64,000 bases of DNA from Episyrphus balteatus (Eukaryota; Arthropoda; Insecta; Diptera; Syrphidae). Location of the stretch: NCBI RefSeq assembly GCF_945859705.1, contig NC_079135.1, positions 125,978,551-126,042,550 of the forward strand, given 5' to 3'. Position 1 is the stretch's first letter; every line of letters begins with the position of its first letter. The notes beneath the pieces were generated by a model. The model made no database searches and was not told the DNA's origin. It saw nothing but the letters and a program-made list of their open reading frames with translations. Shown piece after piece: positions 45,239 to 59,954 of the stretch. The translations under genes were made by a program, and so were the position numbers.

Positions 45239-48200
45239 CCCTCTTCATAACTGCAGCCAACGCTAAGTTGGTTAAAAATTAATAAAAAAAATAGTTCGCA
45301 GGACCAATTTGTGGAAGATAACTCAACTTGTATCGGCAGCTCACAAAATATTTGTTCTACTCACGTCATCAAGTCTCTTCTCTTATAACTTAGAAGTAAT
45401 TCTTAATCTCGAAAATTTCAAATACTTTTTTTTTTTTTTTGATGAACCTGAATGGAAACACATTACAAAAGATTCAAATCTTCTTTTGTATCATTTTGTA
45501 TCTTTTATCTAACGTAAATCACAACAAAAATAATAATGAATCGAACACCTAGTTCCATAAACGACTTTAATAGCAACAAATCAAAATAATGTACAAACTT
45601 ACAAGGTATAAACTAAACAAAATAAATTAGATATATTCGCCGGAAGCAATACAGAATAAACAGTTGACAATTTACAGTGAAATCAATCACAAGTAGTTAA
45701 AGATATTCTGTTTCAGAAAGTTTGGAAAATTGAATTTTAATTTTAAATCATTTTAACAGTAAATAATAAATCATATTTGTTTTTATTATTAAAAGTGAAT
45801 ACAAAAAAAATTAAATAATCAAAAAGTTAACGATGAATTATTAATAATTTGTGTTGTGTTGTGAATTTCTTTTTTGGTTCATCATTAAGTTCAATCTTTT
45901 GTTTTTGCTTTTTTCTCTCCTTTGCCTTGGTAATTGCTTTACATTAGCATTGTTTTTAGGTTAGATTTATAGAACATTCCATTATCCTTTCAAAAATAAA
46001 AACTTCCTGTTTTTTTGACCTTCAACTTTTCCAAACCTCGATTGTTTTTGAAGATGACATTCTATTCAAACTTTAAATGATCTAGCTAGCAAAGTACCCC
46101 TTTTCTGCCCCCTGCCTATCCCACTAAAAAAAAACAACTCCTTTATTTCCCCCAGAATTTGTATAAAATCTTTTAAACTTGACTCTGACATTGTTTGGAT
46201 TGTGTTTTATTTTTTTTTTGTTCAACTTAGTTTTCCCCGCTGCTTTTTTTTGAATATAGTTTATTCTAGGAAAAACTTTGCACACGACTTTTGTGTATAT
46301 TCAATTCCATATTTGGATGCGAAACCTCACAAAAAAAAAAAATATAAATAAAAAAAAAAAAAAAACCGGAAACTTCCATAAAAGAACCCAATCTCTGGTC
46401 GTGTATGGTAACGTACTGAGTTTACACAATAGAACTGGATTTTTTTTTTATAAGAGTGTCTTGGCCAACTATCTATATGAAATAAAATGAACACAAAACA
46501 TAAAGATAGACAAGCACCCAAGCTATGCAATTCTTCCTCCTCCTCCTTGTCAAGAGAAGCTATATATTTCTGATGTGTTCTCGTCACATTGCGCGGGTAG
46601 ATGGGTAAAATGCGTCTAGTTTGGGAGATTGACTCTATTTTTGATTAAATGAACTGATGCCTCCTCTTGGCGGCACCTCATCTATCTATCTGTTTCGTGT
46701 GTTCATTTTTTTTATAGAAGAAGAAAAAGACTGAAAAAATAAAGGCTTTCAATGCAGAGTATGCACTTAACCTTTTGTATTGTAATTCAAAAAGGCAAAC
46801 GGCCAAGAGGAAGCATATAGGCAGTAGGCACATACTAAATGCTTTGTTGTTGTGGTTCAACAGAGGTGCACGTTTTTTTTGTTTTTCTTCTTCTATTTTT
46901 CAACTCGATTATACTTCGGTCAAAGCTGTAACAATTTTTCTCTATTTTGTTTTATTTTTTTTTTTTTTTTTTCATTTTTTGTTAAATGCAAAATTACTTT
47001 ATATTGTTGAAAAAAGTGAAAGTAGTCTATTTGCCGGTGCAATTTGAACGGACACAACACAATTGCAAATTCAATTTTGTTGCGCGTTAATTTATCTCTT
47101 TTCTATGATTTGGAAATTTTGCTAACCAATTTGTATACTTCATTATTACGTTTAAGTCTAAACTTTGTGGGTTGTGTAATATTTAAACAAACGAGACGTG
47201 AATAGAAACATTTTTGAAAAAATGATTGAACTTGTGATATTATTTGTTTCCGGATTATTAATTTGGCGTTCGTTATCCTATGCACCAGGTATGATAATAA
47301 AATGAGTTTAGTTTTGTTCAACTTATTATGAATTAGGATCATGTGTTTTGAATTTAATGCTTTTAAAATTGTAGCAAAGTAAGTTAGGGAATTGAGGTCT
47401 TAACTTTTACATAAGATTTGTTTTTTTTTTATATAATTTAACTAATGTATTCATATTGAAGTGGATACAATGAAATGGGAATTCAACCATTCTCATCAGG
47501 AACTCATCATTTTTTATTTAATTTACCCACTAGGTTATACACAAAATCAAGAAGGGTTTGAATAAATTCGTTGATTAAACTGATTTTTGTTTTATTTTTC
47601 GAGGAAAACTTTTAAAGAGTTCTAAACTGATTTTTGCTGCTGGATTAAAATTGAAATTCAGTTTCGGGGATAACTATTTCTTATTATTACAAAATTTCAT
47701 CCTTGCTTTGAAGATAAATGTTATTTTCTTAGTTTGCCATCGAAAAGTGCTGCTTCTTCAGCGTTAAAAAGTAGTTAAACTTTTAAACAACTTTACGAAA
47801 ATGATACACCTTGAAATAATCCATTTAACTATACTTTCTTAAGTGACCTTTTTAAGACATGTTATTTTAGTAGAGTCCTGAAGTCGTTGCAAAGTCATCA
47901 ATCATCATGATACACATGCCTCAAATTGTCGACTGTAAGGTTCCAGGTGCACAAATAACAGCTGGCGACAAAAATGCAAGTGATTCACGAACTCAAAGTA
48001 ATGTTAAAAGGTGCGAAAGTTCTTAATCCCAGAATTCGGAATGAAAGCCGTTCGCCATTCGAGCTTAAACGAATTAAATTTCCAATCGCCTTACAATAGT
48101 AATGACGATGAGTTTTTGTGACCTTAACAAATTGCCACACCTTAAAAAATTGCCACACCAGAGCCGCATAGTGGTTCCTCTCTATAAATTCAGTAAGAAA

Positions 48201-51200
48201 AAACTTGTAAAAACTTAACTTTACATGAACGTGACAGAAGAACAAGCCCACGGAAAACAAGATGAATCTAATATTGACGGTGACAATTGAAAACAAATTA
48301 AGATTCTTAATTTCACAGAAAAACTTCATACTGTGGGATTCTTAAAACTCGTGTCTGATTATTGTAACGTGTAGGTATTACCAACACACTTTTATTTTTT
48401 CTTAGCAAATGCTTAAATTACACAAAAATGTTTTGCTTGATTATGAAAGTAACAGTTATGCTACATTCATGGGCAGTATTTTCGTATCAATTTATATTAA
48501 AATTGACAAAAAAAAAAATCTATTTATTTATTGGAAATTTGTGTGAATGTAACGTGAGTTACCATGGAATTGCCCGGTTTAAATAGAACAATTTCTTCAC
48601 ATGATTACCCGATGGCTTTAAATTATGCGTATGTGAAGATTTTAAGTAATTCCTTAGAGGGAAAATCTGGGATAGTTTGTTTCGCATGCTCAACAGGTCG
48701 ATAACTTAACTTGTTATGGGCTCTCTTATAAGCAAATGAACATGCGGAAGCCCCTGTTTCTGCCAATTTACATCAATAATATTGAGTCATCCAGATATAC
48801 ACGTAACGGTAATAAAAAGGTCTGACGTGCCATGATATAGTACGTAGGTCATTGCATTTTATAAGCCTTCATGCAAACAACGCTTCTCTTCTCTGAAAGT
48901 CAAATTGAATACAATTCATTTTGAACGATTCAATATTTTCCACCTACATTTATTGTTGCAATATTATGGAAAATACCTGTTTAAACAAAAACCAGTAACG
49001 CTTTTATACTCAAACTTTTTAAATTAAAATAAAAACAAAAATTTGACCTATTCCACTTAATCCTCACACTCCATATAATGACTAACAGAATGCTAATTAA
49101 TTTTATTTATAAAGAAGTGATTTTATTTTTGACAAGAAAAAGAACAAAACACTTATAATCTCATTCATAAACATTTATTTTCTCGGTAATAAAATTCAGT
49201 CACCAAAAAAAGATACCTACAAACCGGTAAAACACACACAAATTCAATTATGAATTCAAAACATGCTATTAATCTTTTTTCCAAAAATAAGACACATTCA
49301 TGTAATTTGCCATAAAAGGTTTTTATAATCGACAAACAAACCAAAAATAAACTTTTAGTTTTTAAACTTAATTAAACTAGGTCAAGACCATAATTTCATG
49401 CGACGACTACATCAAACTACTACTAATTTGTGTTCTTTTTTTCCTAAAACCATAAATGCGAGTAAGGAAATACAAAAAAATGAGAAAAGATTGTATTCGA
49501 ATACACAAAGATGTTTGTTAAAAATCCATAAAAACGTTTTCCGATGTTTGTTTTTTTTTTTTTTTACTTTTTTACTTTTTTGAAAAAAGTGTCTTCCACT
49601 CCTCTGCTTCAAATAATGAAAAGTGTTTAACTCAAGCAAGCAAAGGTATTTTCTTTTTTTTTTCTTTCTAAAAGTTGGTTTTTATCTTTCTTCTAACTGC
49701 AAGCTATTCTTGTTTGCGTTGTGGATGTAGGTAAGGAACATGCAACCACCCCTTGGAAATAAACACAAGCGGGCGGGCAATTGATTTATGCTTGCTAGCC
49801 CACTTTATCTGGGGCACAAAACACGCAGCATGAATGATGGAATGGAACTCAGCATATTTGCTCTTTCATGTACACACCACCCTCGGTCTTTTGTGACGAC
49901 TTGACTATACCACGACGACGATATGATTGCATAACATAATTTTATTTTTTTATTTCTTTTTTATAGTTAAGGTAGGCGGTTTTTGTTGTTGTTGTTCTAC
50001 AAGAATATAGATTTAACACTGCATTGAGCTTGTAATTGATCGACAGAGAACCGGCGACGAATGATGTTGGCTCGGGCGGTGACGGGAGGCAAGTTCTCTC
50101 CTCTCATCAACACACTTCACCTATAAAATTGTGAAAATCCGCTCAAGCATGAGAAGAGCCAGTCAGTAATATAATTGTTCCAAAGCATATACAAAGCTTA
50201 CTACAAACCAACCAACAAAAGATAGAGCACGGTTGCTAAAACGGGGGCATAATATAGATAGATACAAGACTTCCAGAAAGAATGAAAGATTGAAACACAC
50301 AAAGGAGGCGACATCGGCCTTTATTGTTGTTGTTGGCTTAACGTTGAGAGTTCAATTCATGTACTGTGAATACTGCGTAGCCAAGGTTTTATGTAGTTGA
50401 AACTTAACTATGGTTGCCTTTTTGCTAAAAACCTCGCAAAATGAGTCATCATTATAGTAACACGTTCAAGTCGAGACGCGAATAGTTTGAAAAACTTGTC
50501 GTAGTCGTTGTCGTCCAAGCGACCACGAATAAATACAACAAGAAAAAAAAAAAGAGAATGAATATAAACGTGACTCGACGTTTTGATTTTTCTTTCTTTT
50601 TTTTTTTAAATTTATTTTATTTTAAGAAACAAGTTTACTTATATGGGGATTTGTGTAAGGAAATCACTATAATTGTAGGTGTAAATAGCGCTACACACAG
50701 CTTTGATATACAAAGCTGTATCTAAAACGGTGTTGCAATTTCTATAGTCAAAGTCATTGTAAAGTGTGATATGTGAGAAGGCTTATCATCATTGGTTTTG
50801 CTAGATCAAGAGATGCGCGCGCACTTGTCCATTTTTTGAGATGCTAGGAGTCACGGAAATGAGATCAGGCTTTTTTGCTTTGTATATAATATGTGCACTT
50901 GCGCTCGTAGACAGTGACTGTCCTTCAAATAAAATACAACGACCGAGAGAATAAATTCAATGAACTCTCATGGATTAGAGTTGCCAGTTTATTGATTGTT
51001 TTTTCAACCATACTTTTGCAGTATGGAGACGAATTGTTTAACTTACTTAATAATATTCTAATGATTTTTAGAAAAAATCGGATTTTCAGCTGAAGATATT
51101 TTTTTTTTGTAAATAAAGATTCTAGCATTTTTCATTAATTTTAAAGAAATGGTATACACTTCATTCTCTCGGGTTGTATTCCTTTTTGGATTCTAGAAAA

Positions 51201-52101
51201 GTTTTTTGTGTTCTATGTACTTTTTGGTTGTTTTATGAATCAAGGAAGCACACTGACCCGTTTGTATCAATTTGGCAACTCGCGTAAATTTTTGGTACAT
51301 CAATGCTTTGAATTCAGTAATTAAAGTATTAAAAAAAAAATTGACCTAACAATTGGCTTTATTTTACCTACTAGCACTTGTGAAGGTAAGCTTGACTTGT
51401 TGTAAGTAATAAGTGCAAGTAATGAACAAAATTTAAATGTAAACGAACACTGAGCCTTGGATTAAGAACTTAAATGGTAACGACTTTTGATTATTGCACC
51501 AAACAAAGATTGGGTTCTGTAATTTGACAATGATAATTGAGTGTTGTAAATAGGCAAGCAACTTATTAAATGACTTCTTTGCAATAACTCCACATTTTAT
51601 TAGTTTCCCGGTCCTCAGCAAATGAATAAGGCGCACATGGGGATGGCTCGGATCTACCATTTGATAGCAGATTCCATTAGAATACGCACAGCTGCATTTC
51701 TTAAATCTAAAGCAAATATTGGAATGACCCAGTTTTATACGAAAATATAGTACGATAGCACTTTTCTTTTAAAACGCTTAAAAAATAGCAAGGCGACAGA
51801 CTCCAACGCAATACCTGTTGAGGTTTATAAGTACGAAACTATTGAACTTACATCGTGGAATCCTCAAAAGTTTGAGAAATCCCCAATTTGTATCTATTCG
51901 AATGAAAGGAAGTACGCGAAATACGGAGTACTATCGCTAGTTCACCCAAAAACATATAAAGTTTTATAAACTCAGGATTTCTACGTTAACTTTAAAGAGG
52001 GGAAATCACAATAAGCCCACCAGAGGCCGCAGTGATAAGACGAATTATTCCCACCCCTCACCCTAATCTTAATCTTAATCGTACAATAGGCTTTCTTAAC
52101 A
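45239..52101 (+). other. Klp10A intron, no recognised feature
   Basis: AT-rich intron sequence with homopolymer runs. I saw no exon, RNA gene or bounded mobile element. Short open frames present have no recognised motifs. Confidence 0.3.
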
Positions 52102-52714
52102 ACACTGGTCAACAAAATTTAACTTTTTTTTTGCCACAAGAACCAAAATATACTTTTCTGAAGGTTTTCAAGTTGCTGAACTCAAATCCGCAATCGGAAA
52201 AATTCTATTAGCCTCCGTTCTTGAAATATAACCGTTATAAAAAAAACCCTTTTTGCATTTTATAACGGTAATATGTTAAGAACGAAGGCTAATAGAATTT
52301 TTCTGATTGTGGATTCGAGTTCAGCAACCCAAAAACCTTCAGAAAAGTATATTTTGATTCTTGTGGCAAAAAAGTGTAATTTGGTTGGCCAGTGTTGTTT
52401 CTGATTCAAAGACCGCTACTTAAATTTTAAATATCTCGGGCAATAAAAGAGATATCGGAAAGATTTAAACATTTTTTGAAAGAATAAAACTAGCTCTTAT
52501 AGGCACCGTTACAAATTTATTCACAATTAATTACTCCACATAAAAACATAACCTCGAAAACAGCCAAAATTAAGTTTTTTGACATTTTCTAACGGTAATA
52601 TTTCAAAAACGAAAGCCAATCAAATTTTTCTGACTTAAAATTCGAATACAGCACCCCAAAAACTACTAGAAAAGTATATTTTGGTTCTTGTGGCAAAAAC
52701 CTTGTTGACCAGTG
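52102..52714. mobile_element. Inverted-repeat element of the CACTGGTC family, copy 2
   Basis: The left end ACACTGGTCAACAAAATTTA pairs with the right end ttgttgaccagtgt. Arms carry 'accaaaatatacttttctga' and 'ataaccgtta' as in copy 1 at 27772-28596. Bases 52102-52395 alone form a nearly complete palindrome ending ggccagtgt, so this copy seems to carry an extra internal end. Non-coding. Confidence 0.75.
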
Positions 52715-55379
52715 TAATTCATACAAAATATATACCCCAATTCTGCAACATCGACTTGGGTATGGATAACCAAAAACTAGTTAACAAAAGAATTTCAAGA
52801 TGGAACTGTTCACTCTACGGTCGATCACATATTTGTTCCAAGGAGCATTAAAAATCTTTCCTTTTAAGCAGAAAAAAAAACCTGCCTTCCAACACACTAA
52901 AATATGTCGTAAAGATAGAAGCAGGAATCAAAGTTTTGATATGAATATGAAAAGTCTTGCGAAGTTGATACCTCGTACTAGCTTTTTCAATTAAATTATA
53001 TGCCGCTTGCCGCATAGAGAGAACTTTGTTGTCATATGCACTATGCAGTTTGTTGTAACCTGAGGGAAAGAATTTTTTGTTTTCATTTTCTTGGTTTTAA
53101 TTTAATTTTCCGGTTTTAATAGAAACTAGGAGATTTTTCTTCGGCTGCAAATATATAACCGACACTGAATGTATTAAAAAGAAATGCTCCTTGCAGGATT
53201 AAAGATTATTTTATTCCAATGACCTCTGCATTAATAACTTTTGAGTTATGACAGTATTCAAGTAAATGAGCGATATGTGTGAAACTTGAGAAAAATCCAG
53301 AGCCAGATATTTGAATCTCGATCCGATTTTTTCCAGATTGTAATGGGAAATGCCATATTAAATCTGAGATTTTTCCAATAAAAATTTCACTCTTTGTCAG
53401 AGTTCCGCTAATTTTTTGCAGCAGTGTATTTCCAAATGGTAACACTGATTTTATTTTAAAAATGTTAGTAACAAGAGAAGTATATAAAGTTGTAATAACA
53501 ATTTATCAAGGCAACACTACCTTATTTGACAATAATGGTATATATTGTCTTCCTCTCTGTCTCTTTTTTTCTGCCTCTCTATAACAACTATAAAACTCTA
53601 GATTTGTCTGACAAGGTGTACTCAATGACTTAAGCCGGTTGGTGTAACTTCATCACTGTGTTATTGGCCATAAAAACACACTGAATTAATAATATTTTTT
53701 TTTTTTTCTAAAGACGTATGTCACCATACTTAGCGGTGATGTAAACCATGCAAGCAACCAAACAAACATGTGCAGCGCCCACAGAACTTCAATTTTTTTT
53801 TTTTTTGCTTTTAAAGAAGCCTACTAAACGTTGAGCTTAAATAAGAAAAATATCAAATCTAACTAAGAGACAAGGGGCATTTATCTCATCGTTATGCTAT
53901 CACTATGGTGCTGGTTGGTGACTCGAAAGCAATTAATCAACGAAAACAGTGTGATTGTTCAAAAGAAGACTCATCATCATCATCATCTTGTCGTTTGTTG
54001 CTCTATCAAGATAATTAAATTCGTGCGAATTGCGATTTGTTGTTCGGAAATGGAAACAAAAATGCCAACGGACCAGTTTTTCATCGTCGTCGAATGAATT
54101 TAAACTCACAAAGTGAGTGGAGTGCACTTGTCCAGTGGCTTTAATAGTCTACACCACAACCAAGACACAATGATACGTTTGATTGAATAATAATCCCAGA
54201 AACGGACAAATTAATAATAATAATGAAAGAAAAAAAAAATACAAATAAATAAATGATAGATACAAAAAAAAGTTAATAATAATTGGAAGAGCTGTGGCGC
54301 AGGCATGTGAGTCACGACACGATCCATGGATTCACCAACAACATCATGGGTTGTTGTTGTTGGTGCAGGGCTGGTTTTTGTTTTATTTTGTTTTGATTCC
54401 GTTTATTGTTGTTGTTGGGATCTATTGGTAAATAATTCAACTAGATACCTACTACAAGTATATACTTTAACATGGTGTTAATTGAATTATAAAAATGGGC
54501 GCGGTTGGAGCATGCTTGCGTTCGTTTTGCATAGGAATAGTTATAGCTGTAAATGATATGCTAGATATTCCTCAAGCACATGGAAGCGTGAAATATTTTA
54601 AATAATTTTTTTTATTTCTTTTTTGTTTTGTTTAAGTATAAAACGTTAAAATGCGTGACGATATTTCACGAAATGTTTAATTGAGTGCTTGATGTTTTTT
54701 CAATGACTTGACAGACATATGTATATTTTTTTTTGTAATTTTTTACATGATAACTTTCAAGTTAGATGTTACACCACAAAACGCATTACAAAGGTTTGTA
54801 ATGCATAGATTATTTATTAGAATGTGGGATGAGAAACACACCCAAACTGCAACCGTGACAGAGAAATGAGGACGTTTCGTCAAACCAAAAATTGAGAAAC
54901 AGACATTTATGATGAGTATTGTTTTTCAGGTTTGATTATTTTGTCGGGAAAATCTAATTTTCATTTGTCTCAATTGAACCATTGAGTAATAAAAATAACT
55001 ATTGAAACAATCAATTGGGATAGTTGTATAGAAGGGCCACGTCATGTCACAATGAAGATGTCAAAACAATTTTGTTTATTTTTTAAAATTCGTTGATGAA
55101 AAAGAACTAGGTAGCCAAAAAAGACGAGCCAACTCGTATTACGAACGTTGTTGGTCTAGCTGAAAACACTAGACTTGTTTAGTACCTCTAATCCTGATAA
55201 ATACACTGTTAGTGTGCTATGGCCTCTAGGCACGTCATATCGCTGTGTTTTATTTGCAAATTTCTCATGCCCCAAAAATCCATTCGAAGAAAAAACTCCT
55301 AAGAGAATTTTAGGGCCAACCATGACTGTCTCAAAAAATTATTCAAAAACTATGCTTTATCGATAGTGACGTTGACTCC
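52715..55379 (+). other. Klp10A intron, no recognised gene
   Basis: Contains simple repeats (for example catcatcatcatcat near 53973 and ttgttgttgttg near 54350). A possible weak relative of the 13503-13888 element lies near 53280-53400. No exon was recognised. Confidence 0.3.
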
Positions 55380-55860
55380 AGTACCGATATGATCAAAAAT
55401 TTAATCCTTTGCGGAATGAGAAATGTTCCATCTTCATCAAAGAATAACTGATGCACTTTTTAGTCCTTCACTTTGCCTTAAAGCAAGGTAATCAAGAATT
55501 CTAATAAAAAGCAGAGCACTCAAGACACTTTCCTTGTTTACAGCTACTGTGATTACGAATTCTTCGGTGTCTAGGTGCACATCTTGCTTTAGTAACTGCT
55601 CCTCTATACATGCCCATAATTATCCGCACATAGGATACACAGTGGAACTCCTCGTTGCCCGAGTGCCACCCATATCAGATCTCCTGTGTGTCGATTAAAT
55701 GCTTTTTTCAAAATCAACCAATACGATATGCAAATCCTTCAAGGAATGATTTTGATACTTTGATACTAATTACAAAATATCAAGGTGCATTTCTCCCCTG
55801 AAACAATCTAATCGTAATACTATTACTTCAAGGAATGCTCATAAGTAGTGTAAATTAGAG
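55380..55860 (-). pseudogene. LINE reverse transcriptase relic
   Basis: On the minus strand the order is LHIVLVDFEKSI, then IWVALGQRGVPLCIL, then DTEEFVITVAVNKESVLSAL with LFIRILDYL. These match the reverse transcriptase order LHxVFIDLEKAFDxVxR, LWxALxxRGVPxxxL, DTExFxITVGVHQGSVLSPxLF of a widespread LINE group. The catalytic-region Asp of the first motif is kept, but stops and frameshifts interrupt it and the conserved HQG has become NKE. It is antisense within the Klp10A intron. Confidence 0.75.
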
Positions 55861-58429
55861 CCCAATTCCGGACGGAAGGTCAAGTAGAGAGATTTATTGT
55901 GTAGTCGTACTACGACAATGTGGAATAAATTTACCCGCCCTCTCCTTTTAATGTTCAAAACCAATGTGTATTGGCTTCTCTCACGCTTTTCTAAACGCTT
56001 GCATTATATTAATACATTTAAAGGGTAGCCAAAACCCTTTTCGTTCAAATACTAAGCAGATCATTATTTACTTTCTTATCAATTGGATCACGCTTATCTA
56101 CTTGCAAGCTGACAATAAATTCATCAGTCATGAAAATGACGTTTAGACAAGTGCGCCCAGCTTTAATGAATAAATTAAATTATAAAAAATCTGGCTCGAA
56201 AACGATTGGCACTTGTGATAAGTGGTTTGTCTCGAAAATCAGCCGTAACAATTTTTATAATAAATGTTTTTATAAAACTAAAAAGTTTTGACAAGTAACG
56301 TTATTTTGGTTTGAAATAAAATCAAGCCTTTTCGAGTTACAGAAATTAACACAAACCCACTGAACCAAATTAAGTATAAAAAAAATTAACAAATGAATAA
56401 TTCATAACTTAAATAAAATTTCCTAATTGACAGAAAATTACAAATTGAAGTCAAAAGTCTTCATCAATCGATGCATCACAAACACCAAGTACAATCGTTA
56501 ATAAATTTTCAATTAAATTAATTTATGTACGTGTTTCGTCTTCACTCTATAAATTTATTATTTTATTTTGTTTGGTTTTGATAATTTTCTGTATTATTTA
56601 TTTTAGTTTGTGAATTAAATTACATCACTCTTTAAGTAATTAATTCATTTGCGGCCTCATCAAATTGCTTTAAAACAAAATGTTCTATAACATGGGTCTG
56701 CTCTCGTAGTGACTCTTGCATTTGATATATTTTTGTTGTTGTTGTTTTATAGAGTTTTATCGTTAAAAACACCCAAGTTCCCACAAAATTACTTGATTTA
56801 ATTGTTGACTTTTAGTAATTAATATGCCATGAGAGAGATCGAGTTATTCCCACAGCAGATGGGTTTTATTTTTTTCAAAATCGAGGCTAACAGAAAAATA
56901 AACAAAAAAATTGAGAACTGAAAACAGCGATAGTAAAGGTGAATTTAGAAAAAATAAAAAAAAAAAAAAAACAATGCCATTTACGAGTACAACTTTTGTT
57001 TAGTGTGAGAGAGCTGTAAATTCTATGACTACTAAATTATTCTCCAATCAATAAAGCAGATAGAATTCTTAGAGGAATAAAGAAACAAATGAACCATATC
57101 CATGGACTCGATTGTGGGAGCATTAATTAAAGTTCGAACAGCTTTTGTGTGTTCCATTTACAACAACAAACTAATCTAGACAAATTAATCGACATCAATT
57201 GCAACAAATTGATTGTGTCACTCTGAAAAAAGATAACTAAGAAGACAAAAGTTTAGCATTTTGTTTGATTCTTCAAGCAGAAAACTAATTTATAGAGATG
57301 TCTCGTAAGTTTTGTCTTTTCTATATGAACCCGCTTTTGAAGCCATATATAAGATCAAAGACAAAGCGAATAAAACATTGTACCATGACCTTGGAGTTGG
57401 TGTTGCAAATATTTTACGGTTCTATAGTCATGATTTTTATTATTAACTTACTTTACTCACTTAAAACAACAACAAAAACTAATGCATTGAAACAACAACA
57501 ATTTATTTTTTTCGCATTACCTTCACGCGATATTTGATATTAGCGTTTAATGTTCTTTTGTGTTGTTCGCTTTCGTTTCGCCTTATTCCGCCCTCCTTTT
57601 GTTTCAAATTGTACTTTTTATTTGGTTCATTTTTTTTTTTTAATTTTCTTGTATCGTTTTTATATCGAGGACGTTGCCGCCGCTTATACATTTTAAAACT
57701 TTTGTGCAGATAATTGCTATTTTAAAGTCGTCATGACTTATGAGGGGTGAAAATGAACCAGTTTTTTTTTTTTCTTTTTGTTTCAGTTTCATGTTCATTG
57801 TAATGATCTTTATTGACCGTTAAACCTTTCTTTGGAAGGATGAGTCAGTTTTAAGTAAAATTTTGCAAAAAAGAGAATGAATAGAATATGCATAAATAAC
57901 TTAAATAGATCTACACCTCATTTAATTTTAATTCAAAAATGTTGGTTAGTCTCCTTTAGCGATAGCTTTTAGAATGATTTACTTCGAACTTAGTTTATAA
58001 CTTTGAATGAATACTCATAAACCATGTGTTTTCCGATAATGGATATGATAGTCTTTTTTAGGAAATATTAACTATTGATTTCTTTTAGAAATTCTGTATT
58101 TATTTTTGAAGGACAATGTTAAAAAAGTCACATGACAAGGTGTTTCTTTGTCTGAATCTTTACTTGATCAATATTGTTAAATTACTGATTCTATTTTAGG
58201 GCAAGAAAGTTTTCTATGAACAGAAAACAAAAACAGAAAAAAACCAATAACATATTTTTCTCAATGCAACTTGAACTTTAGTGCAGTTGCATATGTTTTC
58301 TTCCAAAATCTAAAAAAATTCATCTAAAAGACGAAATCAACTTACACTGTTACAAAAGTCTAAACTGTGAAATAAAACCCAAGTGATTTTTAGCAAACAA
58401 AAGTTTGAAATAGGCATTTTTACTATTAG
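55861..58429 (+). other. Klp10A intron, no recognised feature
   Basis: No exon, RNA gene or bounded element was recognised. AT-rich, with TTG and CAA simple repeats. Confidence 0.3.
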
Positions 58430-58625
58430 AGCCCCTGCACACCACAGACTTTCTATCGGCCGATAGTTTAGTCGGGCTCTTGATCAGTTTGAAAATATAT
58501 GAGGGTACGCATACTAGAACGATTAAGTATCGGCCGATAAAAAAAGTTTTTTTAACTACTCGATTGCTTTCAAACTAATCGGCAAACTATCGGCAGACAC
58601 CGATTATCACTGCCCAGCACACAAA
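58430..58625. repeat. Possible MITE with CGGCCGATAG motifs
   Basis: The segment starts near gcccctgcacacc and ends near gcccagcacac. Between lie ctatcggccgatagttt and tatcggccgata palindromes and an inverted pair gtttgaaa/tttcaaac. Terminal pairing is weak, so boundaries and class are uncertain. Confidence 0.35.
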
Positions 58626-59954
58626 AATTTTCCAGACCGTCGTTTATCATTTCTTACTAAATGGATTGTGCTAATTCCGAAAACAACATTAGTTTTTTTC
58701 CTACTAGCTCTAGTTTTTAAATTATTCATACATAAAAAGGGATACCTCCAAATTCATACAATTTTTTTTAATTTAAAATAAATTTTCTTGTTGTATTTTT
58801 GTTTTATTTCCAGCAAAACTTAAAAACACTTGTGATAAGAAAATTTTAAAAAATACATACATAGTATGAAATTACCCCCAAAACTTGAAAAATGAAAATA
58901 TCTAAAAAATTAGAGCTCCTAGAAAGGAAACAGTGTGATTTTATTACCAAATTTACCCAAAATGTGTAAAACTAAAATATTTAAAAAAAAAATAGAGTTC
59001 CTGGAAATACATAAATGAATGTGATTTTTAGGCTTACTAACTGCAAATACATTAAGTTCAATATACATTTTTCCATACCCAAATCTATAGAACTTGATAT
59101 AAATCTTTCGGGAAAATTTTTAAAAGTTGAAAATTGTTGGCCAGTGAATCGGTTTTCATTTCAAGAACCTAAACCTAAAGTGCAAAGTACCACCAAAAAA
59201 TTAGAAAATGGTTGAATTGCAATTTTGTTGGTGGTAAACCTCTTTGCGGGTCAAACGGACCTTGGATTTTGATTCAGCTTATCAAAACACGTACATAACT
59301 CAGGGTACAGGTGATGTCAAATTCACAAGACAATTTATACTGGTTTTTTTTTGTGTGCCGGCAACGAACCACCCAGCACAACAAAAAAAAATGTGCGTAC
59401 ATAAAGAAATTAGGTGTATATCGAACATAACAATACTTAACACGGATCTACATACATAGTTCGTTGTACACGACACTTTTTGTTTTTTTTGTTATGCCGG
59501 TGTAATTATCTTCTCAAAAAGGGGAAGCAGTGTGCGTGTCTTTAAAGTTTTAAAACCCTCGGATGACATATTTTGTTAAGAAAGGAAATGTTAAAATCTT
59601 TTTAGATCTTTCACACCGTATAGCTTCTAACAACATCTCCCACAAAAAGTATTTTTTTTTTTTTTACTATCAAACTTTATGTTTTTATTTTATGAGTGCC
59701 TTAGTCACGTTGTTCCTTATTTTTATATCCTCTTTAATATAAGATATGAAATAATCATCTTCCAACAGGGATGAAAAATCGTCTTTGAGCATTGTATCGA
59801 AAGTGAAATAAAAAGTGTATCGAATTGTACTTTTTGAATCTTTAAAATTTTTTTAAAGAACAATTCGAAAAATTTATTTTTAGTCAACGAATAACTTTTA
59901 GCCCAGTAATTTTTGGCATTTTTAACCCCAATCTGCGGAAAAATTCTTACTGGG

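Noticed and set aside
47985..48329. 114-codon minus-strand open frame
   Set aside because: No motifs and a composition typical of chance frames in AT-rich intron sequence.
57298..57537. 79-codon open frame starting MSRKFCLFY
   Set aside because: No homology recognised; it lies in intron sequence and ends in CAA-repeat-derived codons.
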